Source of the DNA: Rhodobacteraceae bacterium UBA7436
GTDB lineage: Bacteria; Pseudomonadota; Alphaproteobacteria; Rhodobacterales; Rhodobacteraceae
Assembly (NCBI GenBank): GCA_002478745.1
Contig: DLQI01000137.1
Coordinates: 1 to 6,586 of the forward strand
Direction: 5' to 3'
DNA length: 6,586 nt
Made by a program: the position numbers and the translations under genes. This document shows, piece after piece, positions 1-5,736 of the stretch. Every line of letters starts with the position of its first letter. Position 1 is the stretch's first letter. The notes under the pieces were generated by a model. That model saw only the letters and a program-made list of their open reading frames with translations. It had not been told where the DNA came from and made no database searches.

Positions 1-4
1 AGGG

Positions 5-69
5 TGTCAATGTAGGGTCTTGAGAGGTGTTTGGGTTTTTCTGTGAAACCCCGCCATCTTACATTGACA
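5..69. repeat. Nested inverted repeat at the 3' end of the LysR gene
   Basis: A perfect 10-bp inverted repeat pairs TGTCAATGTA (5-14) with TACATTGACA (60-69). Inside it is a second dyad, GGGTTT (33-38) with AAACCC (46-51) and a 7-base loop. In plus-strand RNA the outer stem could extend to 14 pairs (5-18 with 56-69) using two G-U pairs. The right arm contains the stop codon of the minus-strand LysR gene (TAA, complement of 59-61). Neither strand has a clear U-run after a stem, so it is not a textbook intrinsic terminator. It could still be a 3'-end processing or termination structure for the regulator or for an unseen gene arriving from the left. The repeats are seen directly; the role is a guess. 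Confidence 0.4.
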
Positions 70-964
70 GGTGTGAAGCCTCCTCGATCATCCATTGGCA
101 GAAGCTTTCGACATTTTCGTCCTCTTGATCAATTGGTGTAACGCAATAATAACTGTTTGCAGTCACTAGTTCGTCGTCGTCAATCATGATGAGTTGTCCT
201 TCGGAAATCTCTCTTTCAACCAAATACTTAGGCAACAGCCCAATTCCAAGCGATGCCTGAACAGCCGAAATCACCATTGAAAACTGATCAAAATACCGCC
301 CAGTCAAATAGGGGCGTCCTTCGAATCCAACCTTCTCAAGGTAGTCTTGCCAAGCCGTAGGTCGCGATGAGGTGTGCAAGAGTGGTGCTTTTTTAGCGTC
401 CTTGATGGTTTGGATTTTCTGCAGATGGACGAATTCGGGTGACGCAACTGGTATCATGCGTTCGGAAAAAAACTTTCGCATTTGCGTGTTTGGCCAGTTT
501 TTCTGTCCAAAATGGATAGCAAGATCGAAGTTTTCTTCTGCCAGATCGAATGGTTCCAAGCGTGTTGAAAAGCTGATCTCGATGTCGGGATGTTTTTTGA
601 AAAAACCGGGTAGGCGTGGGATGAGCCAGAGTGTTGCGAATGTTGGTAACGTGGCTACACGCAAAGTTGAGTTCATATTCCCTGCTGAAACCGCGCGCAT
701 CATTACGCTGCTAATGTTGTCGAGCTCACTGCTAAGGTCAGAGGCCAGTCGCGTGCCTGCTCGGGTTAGGATAACTTCGCGCCCAGTGCGCCTGAAAAGC
801 TGTGCGCCGACTATATGTTCCATTTCCTTGACTTGCCTGCTCACAGCACTTTGCGTTAAGTTTAGCTCACTAGCCGCGAGGGTAAAACTTTGATGTCGAG
901 CAGCGGCTTCGAAGCTACGTATTGCTGCCATTGAAGGTATGTAACGTCGTTGTGAGGAAATCAT
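59..964 (-). CDS. LysR-family transcriptional regulator, GcvA-like
   Basis: A 301-residue LysR-type regulator, the usual length for the family. Residues about 12-71 form the winged helix-turn-helix: FEAAARHQSFTLAASELN leads into the recognition helix with TQSAVSRQVKEME (37-49), followed by LFRR and LTRAGTRL. Residues about 98-295 match the periplasmic-binding-like effector domain, with the GcvA/AmpR-type pattern ATLPTFATLWLIPRLPGF and a later GIGLLPKYLVE. The chosen ATG (complement of 962-964) has AAAGGG (complement of 971-976) six bases upstream, and the N-terminal extension before the helix-turn-helix is normal for this subgroup. It is transcribed divergently from the aminomutase operon across 203 bp, the classic arrangement for a LysR protein controlling its neighbour and itself. 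The effector cannot be read from sequence; an amino acid or keto acid of the adjacent pathway is plausible. The family call is very secure; the target assignment is inferred from position. Confidence 0.93.
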   Translation of the reverse strand: MISSQRRYIPSMAAIRSFEAAARHQSFTLAASELNLTQSAVSRQVKEMEHIVGAQLFRRTGREVILTRAGTRLASDLSSELDNISSVMMRAVSAGNMNSTLRVATLPTFATLWLIPRLPGFFKKHPDIEISFSTRLEPFDLAEENFDLAIHFGQKNWPNTQMRKFFSERMIPVASPEFVHLQKIQTIKDAKKAPLLHTSSRPTAWQDYLEKVGFEGRPYLTGRYFDQFSMVISAVQASLGIGLLPKYLVEREISEGQLIMIDDDELVTANSYYCVTPIDQEDENVESFCQWMIEEASHLSM

Positions 965-1042
965 GTTATGCCCTTTGATTTGTCATTTGCATTCTATTTT
1001 AGCACGCATATGGCGCTTTTCGTACCCTATAGTAGTTTTAGT

Positions 1043-1068
1043 ATGAGTTATTATCATGAGTCCATAAC
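1043..1068. promoter_or_regulatory. Candidate LysR operator (T-N11-A dyad)
   Basis: Within the divergent intergenic region, ATGA (1043-1046) and TCAT (1054-1057) form a dyad with a 7-base spacer, and T1044 and A1056 are separated by exactly 11 bases, which is the T-N11-A consensus of LysR recognition sites. An overlapping second dyad pairs GTTAT (1047-1051) with ATAAC (1064-1068). If transcription starts about 7 bases after the TATAAT at 1100-1105, the first dyad is centred near -62, close to the position where LysR activators commonly hold their recognition site. The arms are short and the region is AT-rich, so chance occurrence is possible. Confidence 0.38.
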
Positions 1069-1078
1069 AAATCAACGT

Positions 1079-1117
1079 TTGTGAGATGCAGTCTATACCT
1101 ATAATAATTTTATTATT
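1079..1117 (+). promoter_or_regulatory. Candidate promoter of the aminomutase operon
   Basis: A perfect TATAAT hexamer lies at 1100-1105. The best upstream hexamer is TTGTGA at 1079-1084 (four of six matches to TTGACA), but the spacer is only 15 bases, shorter than ideal, as expected if an activator is needed. Just downstream, AATAAT (1103-1108) and ATTATT (1112-1117) form a small inverted repeat over the expected start point. This would give a leader of roughly 55 bases before the ATG at 1168, which has its own ribosome-binding site GAAGGAT at 1154-1160. No comparably good promoter for the LysR gene was found on the minus strand between 965 and 1167. Confidence 0.33.
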
Positions 1118-1167
1118 CTCCGGCTCAGGACATGATCCGAATTGCTATTGTTTGAAGGATATTTAAG

Positions 1168-2598
1168 ATGACCCCAAAAGAAAAATATTCCCCATCTGAA
1201 AAAGAGGCCGCCTTTTTGGCGACTGTACAGAATGGCAAATATGACCGTGACATCATCACAGGTCTTAAAAAATTCATGGCGGGAACTGTCCCACAAGACA
1301 TGCAAGGTTTCTATTCACAAGATGAGCTGGACGCCGTTAAAGCGCTTGATGGAACTAAACGCGACGTTCAGGCGCGTATGCCCGTTAAAATTACACGGCA
1401 TTACTTTGAGCAGGCGAAAAATTCACTGGCAATCCAGACCTTGGTTAAAGCGAGCCCCAAGGAAACCTACGACCTTGATGGCGCTGAAGACCCTGGAAAG
1501 CAGATGACTTACAGCCCTGTTGAGGGTTTGATTCATAAATATGAATTGGGGCTAATTTATGTAGCGTCAACATGTTCAGCCCATTGTCGGTTCTGCTATC
1601 GTGAAGAACTGATTGCAAAGAAAGAGATCACTCGTGCGGACGGAACTGTCGCTGCAAAGGGTTTGGCGCAGATAAAAGATATTGTTGACTACATCACTGA
1701 GCATAACCGCATTGTTGCTGAAAATGGTGGACGTCATCCGGAAACAAACCGCGAGCGTCTTCGTGAAATCCTGATGTCTGGTGGTGATCCGATGGTTCTT
1801 GGTAATAAGAACATTGCTCAGTGGCTGGCAGCTTTGGCTCAGGCTGGGATTGAAAACATCCGGATTGGCACCAAAGAGATGGCGTTCCATCCCAAGAGAT
1901 TCGACGAGACGTTCTTTGCAATGTTAGATAAGTTTCATAAGGCCTATCCGCGGGTCAACCTGCGTATGATGGTGCACTTTAACCACCCGGATGAAGTACT
2001 ACTGAAGGGACCCGACGGTGAATTCATCGACGACCCGCAAGGTGGTTTGGTCTGGCATCCAGATGCGCTGGCCGCTGTTCAAGCGTTCGGCAACCGTGCT
2101 TGGATCAACCTTGATAACCAGTCACCGATTATTGCTGGTATCAATGATGATCCTGAAGCGCTACGTATTCTTCAGCGGGAGATGAGGCGCAACGGAATCG
2201 AAAACCACTATTTTTTCTGTGGTCGAGATATCGTCGGCCATAAAGCCTTTAATGTGCCAATCGAGCGCGCTTGGCAAATATTGAATGAATCCCAGCAGGG
2301 CTTATCCGGTGTTGAAGCCCACGCGCGTCTTTCGATCACTCATTACAAAGGTAAAACAGAAGTTGCTGCAGTCACAAATGAGCCTGTTCCAGGTGTCAAA
2401 GGTGGCGAAAACGGCGTGGTGGTATTCAAGCTTCTGCGTGGTGCTGCTGATGCCTCGAACCGAGCTAAGGTCACAATAGTTGGGCGTAACCCGGAAGCTA
2501 TCTGGTTCAGCGGCTATGACGATCGCGTCATCGTGGACGAAGCCGAACTTTACTCAATGTACGACATTCCAGCCATTTCGGCAGTTGCTGCAGAATAA
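1168..2598 (+). CDS. KamA-family radical SAM aminomutase, probably acting on an acidic amino acid
   Basis: A 476-residue protein of the lysine 2,3-aminomutase family, which uses S-adenosylmethionine, a [4Fe-4S] cluster and PLP to move an amino group from C2 to C3. The cluster motif is C136-SAH-C140-RF-C143 (CxxxCxxC), followed by R145, equivalent to the clostridial enzyme's Arg134 that binds the substrate carboxylate. SGGDP (204-208) and IRIGTKEMAFHPKRF match the SAM-binding core. HYKGKTEV (392-399) lies where the clostridial GGGGKTPV carries the PLP lysine, making K396 the likely aldimine lysine. The two aspartates that bind the lysine side-chain amine (Asp293, Asp330) are not conserved: R353 lies near the first position and S389 near the second. 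This resembles the change reported for glutamate 2,3-aminomutase. The protein is about 60 residues longer than the clostridial lysine enzyme, with extra sequence between the cluster motif and SGGDP and around residues 277-298. The ATG has GAAGGAT seven bases upstream. It is the first gene of the operon. Fold and chemistry are secure; 2-aminoadipate or glutamate as substrate is inferred. Confidence 0.88.
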   Translation: MTPKEKYSPSEKEAAFLATVQNGKYDRDIITGLKKFMAGTVPQDMQGFYSQDELDAVKALDGTKRDVQARMPVKITRHYFEQAKNSLAIQTLVKASPKETYDLDGAEDPGKQMTYSPVEGLIHKYELGLIYVASTCSAHCRFCYREELIAKKEITRADGTVAAKGLAQIKDIVDYITEHNRIVAENGGRHPETNRERLREILMSGGDPMVLGNKNIAQWLAALAQAGIENIRIGTKEMAFHPKRFDETFFAMLDKFHKAYPRVNLRMMVHFNHPDEVLLKGPDGEFIDDPQGGLVWHPDALAAVQAFGNRAWINLDNQSPIIAGINDDPEALRILQREMRRNGIENHYFFCGRDIVGHKAFNVPIERAWQILNESQQGLSGVEAHARLSITHYKGKTEVAAVTNEPVPGVKGGENGVVVFKLLRGAADASNRAKVTIVGRNPEAIWFSGYDDRVIVDEAELYSMYDIPAISAVAAE

Positions 2599-2605
2599 AT
2601 TATGC

Positions 2606-2634
2606 CCGGCAGTGGCCATTTGCATCACTGTCGG
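2606..2634 (+). promoter_or_regulatory. RNA hairpin between the aminomutase and ferredoxin genes
   Basis: CCGGCAGTG (2606-2614) can pair with CACTGTCGG (2626-2634), giving a 9-bp stem with one G-U pair and an 11-base loop. It fills the 56-bp gap between the aminomutase stop (2596-2598) and the ferredoxin start (2655). No U-run follows, so full termination is unlikely; an mRNA-stabilising or processing element that sets different amounts of the two products is more plausible. The pairing is visible; its function is inferred. Confidence 0.42.
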
Positions 2635-2654
2635 CCAAACAGAGGACCCACTTT

Positions 2655-2993
2655 ATGACCTATGTCGTCACCGACAATTGTATTCAATGCAAATATACCG
2701 ATTGTGTGGATGTATGCCCTGTAGATTGCTTTTATGAAGGCGCTAACTTTCTTGTTATCAATCCTGATGAGTGTATTGATTGTGATGACTGTGTCGAAGC
2801 TTGCCCAGCAGGAGCTATCTTTAATGAAGATGATCTTCCAGAAGATAAGAAACATTTTCTTGAAATTAACGAAGAGTTGAGCCAGATCTGGCTGCAAATC
2901 ACTGATCAGAAAGACCCTCTACCTGATGCCACCAAATGGGATGGCGTTGAAGGCAAGCTGAAATATCTGATCAAAGAAGCACCGGAAAACTAG
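2655..2993 (+). CDS. fdxA: 7Fe ferredoxin, FdxA type ([3Fe-4S][4Fe-4S])
   Basis: A 112-residue soluble electron carrier closely resembling Azotobacter ferredoxin I. Nine cysteines are placed as in that family: C9, C12, C17, C21, C25 and C40, C43, C46, C50. The CxxCxxxxCxxxCP arrangement with C17 in the displaced position indicates one [3Fe-4S] and one [4Fe-4S] cluster. The PDECIDC stretch and the long C-terminal tail with DPLPDATKWDGVEGKL (about 87-102) are diagnostic of FdxA and separate it from short clostridial 2[4Fe-4S] ferredoxins. AGAGGA (2641-2646) precedes the ATG by eight bases. The aminotransferase gene starts one base after its stop, so the two are probably translationally coupled. 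Lying directly behind a radical SAM gene, it is a natural candidate to reduce that enzyme's cluster, but FdxA proteins are also general carriers. The family is very sure; the dedicated role is inferred from position. Confidence 0.95.
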   Translation: MTYVVTDNCIQCKYTDCVDVCPVDCFYEGANFLVINPDECIDCDDCVEACPAGAIFNEDDLPEDKKHFLEINEELSQIWLQITDQKDPLPDATKWDGVEGKLKYLIKEAPEN

Positions 2994-2994
2994 G

Positions 2995-4308
2995 ATGAAC
3001 GAACTTACCAAAAGCGCTGAGTTATATGAACGTGCAAAGAAGGTTATGCCCGGTGGGTGCAGCCGAAATACGATCCTTCGCAAACCCCATCCAGTGTATG
3101 CCCAAAAAGGTGAAGGCTGCATTGTTACGGATATTGAAGGCGTCCAACGTATCGACTTTGCCAATAATGTTGCCTCGTTAATTCATGGCCATGCATATCA
3201 GCCAATAGTCGAAGGCGTGCAAAAACAACTAGCCAATGGGACGGCGTTTTCCATTGGAACAGAAATCGAGGTTGATTACGCGGATCAATTGGTTGCAAGA
3301 AATCCGAGCTTTGAAAAACTCCGGTTCGTGAATTCTGGTACCGAGGCCGTCATGAGCTGCCTCAAGGCAGCGCGTGCCTATTCAGGGCGTGCAAAGATAG
3401 CCAAGGTCGAAGGGTCCTATCATGGCCTTTATGATTATGCGGAAGTAAGCCAAACATCGAAGCCCGCCAACTGGGGTGACGCCAACGCACCTACAAGCGT
3501 TCCAGTATCGCAAGGAACACCACAATCCGCACTAGATGATGTGATCGTCATTCCGTTCAATGAGCCAGAGCGTGCAATTGCCATTCTGGACCAACACAAA
3601 GATAAGATCGCTGGCGTACTATTGGATCTTTTACCGCATCGCATTGGAGTGATACCCGCAACCGAGGCCTTTGTGAAAGCGTTGAGAAGCTGGGCGACCA
3701 GCAATGGAGCATTGTTAATCTTTGATGAAGTCATTACCTTCCGCACCGAGTTTTCTGGAGCGCAGTATGCCTATGACGTCAGCCCTGATTTAACGGCATT
3801 GGGTAAAATGATTGGTGGAGGATTCCCTGTTGGTGCACTGGCTGGTCGCGCGGCTGTACTAGATGTAATGAATCCGCTTAATGGGCCAGCTCCATTCCCG
3901 CATTACGGCACCTTCAGTGCAAACCCAATTACCTTGACTGCGGGATCCATAGCGATGGAGCACTTTGACAATGCCGCCGTAGTGAAACTGAATACTTTAG
4001 CAGACTGCACACGGGCAGGGATCGCAGAGGCGATCAAGATCGCGGATGTACCAGCATGTGTAACAGGGCGTGGTTCCATGTTCCGAATTCACCTGAAAGA
4101 AGTTGCCCCAACGACCTATCGTAATGCATTTGTTGGCCCTCATGAGCAAAAGTGTGTGTCCGCACTGTTGGACCACTTCTTTAACAATGGCCTTATCATG
4201 ATTGAAACATGTTCAGGGTTGCTTTCGACCCCCATGACTCAATCTGAAATCGATCATCTTTGTCAGGTTACATTGGATGGTCTGCGCACAATTAAGTCTA
4301 TATTATGA
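2995..4308 (+). CDS. Class III PLP aminotransferase, GSA-aminotransferase type, probable beta-amino acid transaminase
   Basis: A 437-residue fold-type I, class III aminotransferase. Visible family marks are the N-terminal MPGGCSRN (18-25), the phosphate-binding S114-G115-T116 in NSGTEA, Y142-H143-G144, the pyridine-nitrogen aspartate D244 in FDEV, and the Schiff-base lysine K271 in LGKMIGGGFPVGA. The overall look is that of glutamate-1-semialdehyde aminomutase (HemL), but the heme role is unlikely given the operon. Known beta-phenylalanine aminotransferases of Variovorax and Mesorhizobium belong to this same branch, and R24 falls where the Variovorax enzyme has its substrate-carboxylate arginine (Arg41, from memory). 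The usual EP(V/M) loop is replaced by DLLPHR (211-216), placing extra basic residues H215 and R216 that could hold a second carboxylate. The predicted reaction is beta-amino acid plus 2-oxo acid to beta-keto acid plus amino acid, placed between the aminomutase and the CoA-transferase. The start is coupled to the ferredoxin stop across one base. Class is secure; substrate is inferred. Confidence 0.88.
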   Translation: MNELTKSAELYERAKKVMPGGCSRNTILRKPHPVYAQKGEGCIVTDIEGVQRIDFANNVASLIHGHAYQPIVEGVQKQLANGTAFSIGTEIEVDYADQLVARNPSFEKLRFVNSGTEAVMSCLKAARAYSGRAKIAKVEGSYHGLYDYAEVSQTSKPANWGDANAPTSVPVSQGTPQSALDDVIVIPFNEPERAIAILDQHKDKIAGVLLDLLPHRIGVIPATEAFVKALRSWATSNGALLIFDEVITFRTEFSGAQYAYDVSPDLTALGKMIGGGFPVGALAGRAAVLDVMNPLNGPAPFPHYGTFSANPITLTAGSIAMEHFDNAAVVKLNTLADCTRAGIAEAIKIADVPACVTGRGSMFRIHLKEVAPTTYRNAFVGPHEQKCVSALLDHFFNNGLIMIETCSGLLSTPMTQSEIDHLCQVTLDGLRTIKSIL

Positions 4309-4323
4309 TTGCTACTAATATAG
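4298..4323. repeat. Perfect 8-bp inverted repeat before the CoA-transferase genes
   Basis: CTATATTA (4298-4305) and TAATATAG (4316-4323) are exact reverse complements with a 10-base spacer. The left arm ends just before the aminotransferase stop TGA (4306-4308), and the right arm runs into the AGGAA (4322-4326) upstream of the CoA-transferase start. It could be a protein-binding dyad or a weak AT-rich RNA hairpin that touches the ribosome-binding region. The repeat is directly visible; function is unknown. Confidence 0.4.
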
Positions 4324-4339
4324 GAACGGATGGCACCTA

Positions 4340-5062
4340 ATGGACAAGACTATATCAACTCTTGAAGCTGCGGTCGCTGACGTCTCGGATAATGCAGTTC
4401 TTATGATTGGTGGATTTGGTGGATCGGGAGCTCCAATTGATCTGATCCACGCATTGATTGATCGTTATAAGGCAACTGGAAGCCCGGCAAAACTCACGGT
4501 CATTAATAATAATGCGGGTAATGGCAAGATCGGCATTGCCGCAATGATTGACGCGGGCATGGTTGCAAAGATGATCTGCTCATTTCCACGTTCGTCTGAT
4601 CCGCGGGCGTTCACTGACAAGTATCTTGCTGGAGAGATTGCACTGGAACTGGTCCCGCAAGGCACACTTGCAGAGCGTATTCGTGCTGCAGGCGCAGGTA
4701 TCCCTGCATTTTTTACTCCTGCAAGCTATGGTACAGAACTGGCGGCTGGCAAGCAGGTTCAGGAATTTGATGGCAAGCCCTACGTACTTGAACACTGGCT
4801 AAAAGCGGATTTTGCCTTCGTCAAAGGTGCGCTTGGCGACACATATGGTAATTTGACTTATCGGCTTGCGGGGCGCAATTTCAATCCACTGATGTGTATG
4901 GCGGCTCGAAAGACCATTGTGCAAGTATCAAAAATCATAAATGCCGGTGGGATAGATCCTGAAGAGGTCGTTACCCCGGGACTCTTCGTTGATGGCGTCG
5001 TGGAAGTCCCCGACCCGCAGCAAGAAGAATTGTTGATCCGTACGGGAGTAGAATACGCATGA
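4340..5062 (+). CDS. pcaI: 3-oxoacid CoA-transferase subunit A, 3-oxoadipate type (PcaI-like)
   Basis: A 240-residue alpha subunit of a heterodimeric family I CoA-transferase, which moves CoA from succinyl-CoA to a 3-oxo acid. Residues 17-32 fit the CoA-transferase signature 1 exactly (D17-N18, then LMIGGFGGSGAP at 21-32). The later stretches TVINNNAGNG, LVPQGTLAERIRAAGAG, FFTP and GNLTYR are standard for the family. Much of the sequence reads like PcaI of the beta-ketoadipate pathway, with a short insertion near KATGSPAK (about 44-51). The ribosome-binding site is ambiguous: AGGAA at 4322-4326 is 13 bases from the ATG, while GGATGG at 4328-4333 is nearer. The stop overlaps the start of subunit B by four bases (ATGA), implying coupled translation and 1:1 assembly. 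The preceding gap is 31 bp. The CoA-transferase assignment is very sure. 3-Oxoadipate as substrate rests on resemblance and on the PcaF-like thiolase; acetoacetate-type transferases are the main alternative. Confidence 0.9.
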   Translation: MDKTISTLEAAVADVSDNAVLMIGGFGGSGAPIDLIHALIDRYKATGSPAKLTVINNNAGNGKIGIAAMIDAGMVAKMICSFPRSSDPRAFTDKYLAGEIALELVPQGTLAERIRAAGAGIPAFFTPASYGTELAAGKQVQEFDGKPYVLEHWLKADFAFVKGALGDTYGNLTYRLAGRNFNPLMCMAARKTIVQVSKIINAGGIDPEEVVTPGLFVDGVVEVPDPQQEELLIRTGVEYA

Positions 5063-5736
5063 CTTGGGAAAAGCTTAGAAACCCGCAGATCGCTTGGCGC
5101 GCAGCACAGGACATTCAGGATAATGCCTACGTAAACCTTGGTATTGGCATCCCTGAATTGATTGCTAAATTTCAACCTGAAGGTCGACACATTACCTATC
5201 ACACCGAAAATGGTGTGTTAGGGTTTGGGGCCGCGCCTGCAGAGGGGGAAGAAGATTGGGATTTGATCAATGCGGGCAAGAAGGCGATCACACTGAGCGC
5301 TGGTGCTTCATTTTTTCATCATGCGGATAGCTTTGCGATGGTGCGTGGTGGTCATTTAGATCTTGCGGTACTGGGTGCATATCAGGTTGCGCAAAACGGT
5401 GATCTTGCCAATTGGCGTGTTGGCTCTAAAGGTGTACCTGCTGTTGGTGGCGCGATGGACCTTGTTCATGGGGCCAAGCAAGTTGCCGTTATCACGGATC
5501 ACACCACGAAAGACGGCAAGCCCAAACTAGTGGAGAAGTGTACGTTTCCATTGACTGGGGTTGGATGCATTACTAGGGTTTATACATCTCTTGCTGTAGT
5601 GGATATCGATAACGGGCGGTTCCTTCTACGCGAAAAACTGCCCAAACTATCGTTTGATGAATTGCAATCTCTCACCGGGGCTACGCTTCATATCAATGGC
5701 GATGTTGCAGACCTCACAGTGCCGGATCTAAGCTGA
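5059..5736 (+). CDS. pcaJ: 3-oxoacid CoA-transferase subunit B, 3-oxoadipate type (PcaJ-like)
   Basis: A 225-residue beta subunit, normal length for the family, carrying the catalytic glutamate. E50 in YHTENGVLG is the residue that forms the glutamyl-CoA thioester in family I CoA-transferases. The N-terminal YVNLGIGIPELIAKF, and GGHLDLAVLGAYQV, GVPAVGGAMDLVHGAKQV and KCTFPLTGVGCITRVYT, are all typical. Translation starts inside the stop of subunit A (ATGA overlap at 5059-5062) with GGGAG at 5044-5048 upstream, and its own TGA shares one base with the thiolase ATG (TGATG, 5734-5738). Its product with subunit A would be 3-oxoadipyl-CoA or a related beta-ketoacyl-CoA, passed straight to the thiolase. 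The family is secure; substrate has the same uncertainty as for subunit A. Confidence 0.91.
   Translation: MTWEKLRNPQIAWRAAQDIQDNAYVNLGIGIPELIAKFQPEGRHITYHTENGVLGFGAAPAEGEEDWDLINAGKKAITLSAGASFFHHADSFAMVRGGHLDLAVLGAYQVAQNGDLANWRVGSKGVPAVGGAMDLVHGAKQVAVITDHTTKDGKPKLVEKCTFPLTGVGCITRVYTSLAVVDIDNGRFLLREKLPKLSFDELQSLTGATLHINGDVADLTVPDLS

Noticed and set aside
33..51. GGGTTT/AAACCC hairpin as a stand-alone intrinsic terminator of the LysR gene
   Set aside because: The stem is only six pairs and no U-run follows on the minus strand, so it is listed only as part of the nested repeat.
372..893. A 173-codon plus-strand open frame
   Set aside because: It is entirely antisense to the well-supported LysR gene, has no recognisable domain, and its composition is that of a shadow frame.
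1099..1305. A 68-codon minus-strand open frame over the operon promoter and start of the aminomutase gene
   Set aside because: No recognisable motif; it overlaps the promoter, leader and coding start of a clear gene and reads as a shadow.
1168..2598. Aminomutase as EpmB, the EF-P lysine-modifying enzyme
   Set aside because: EpmB is much shorter (about 340 residues) and is linked to efp or epmA; here the neighbours are catabolic and the protein has large insertions.
1168..2598. Classical lysine fermentation or N-acetyl-beta-lysine synthesis
   Set aside because: No kamDE, kdd, kce or ablB gene is visible, and the side-chain-binding aspartates of lysine 2,3-aminomutase are not conserved.
2480..2737. 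An 85-codon plus-strand frame bridging the aminomutase and ferredoxin genes
   Set aside because: It overlaps the coding ends of two secure genes in another frame, has no good ribosome-binding site and its translation resembles no known family.
2995..4308. Aminotransferase as HemL for heme synthesis
   Set aside because: The fold matches, but the coupled position between a ferredoxin and CoA-transferase genes and the altered DLLPHR loop point to catabolism.
4330..4365. ATG at 4330 as a start for an 11-codon leader peptide before pcaI
   Set aside because: AGGAA at 4322-4326 is only three bases upstream, too close, and the frame ends inside pcaI with no attenuator-like content.
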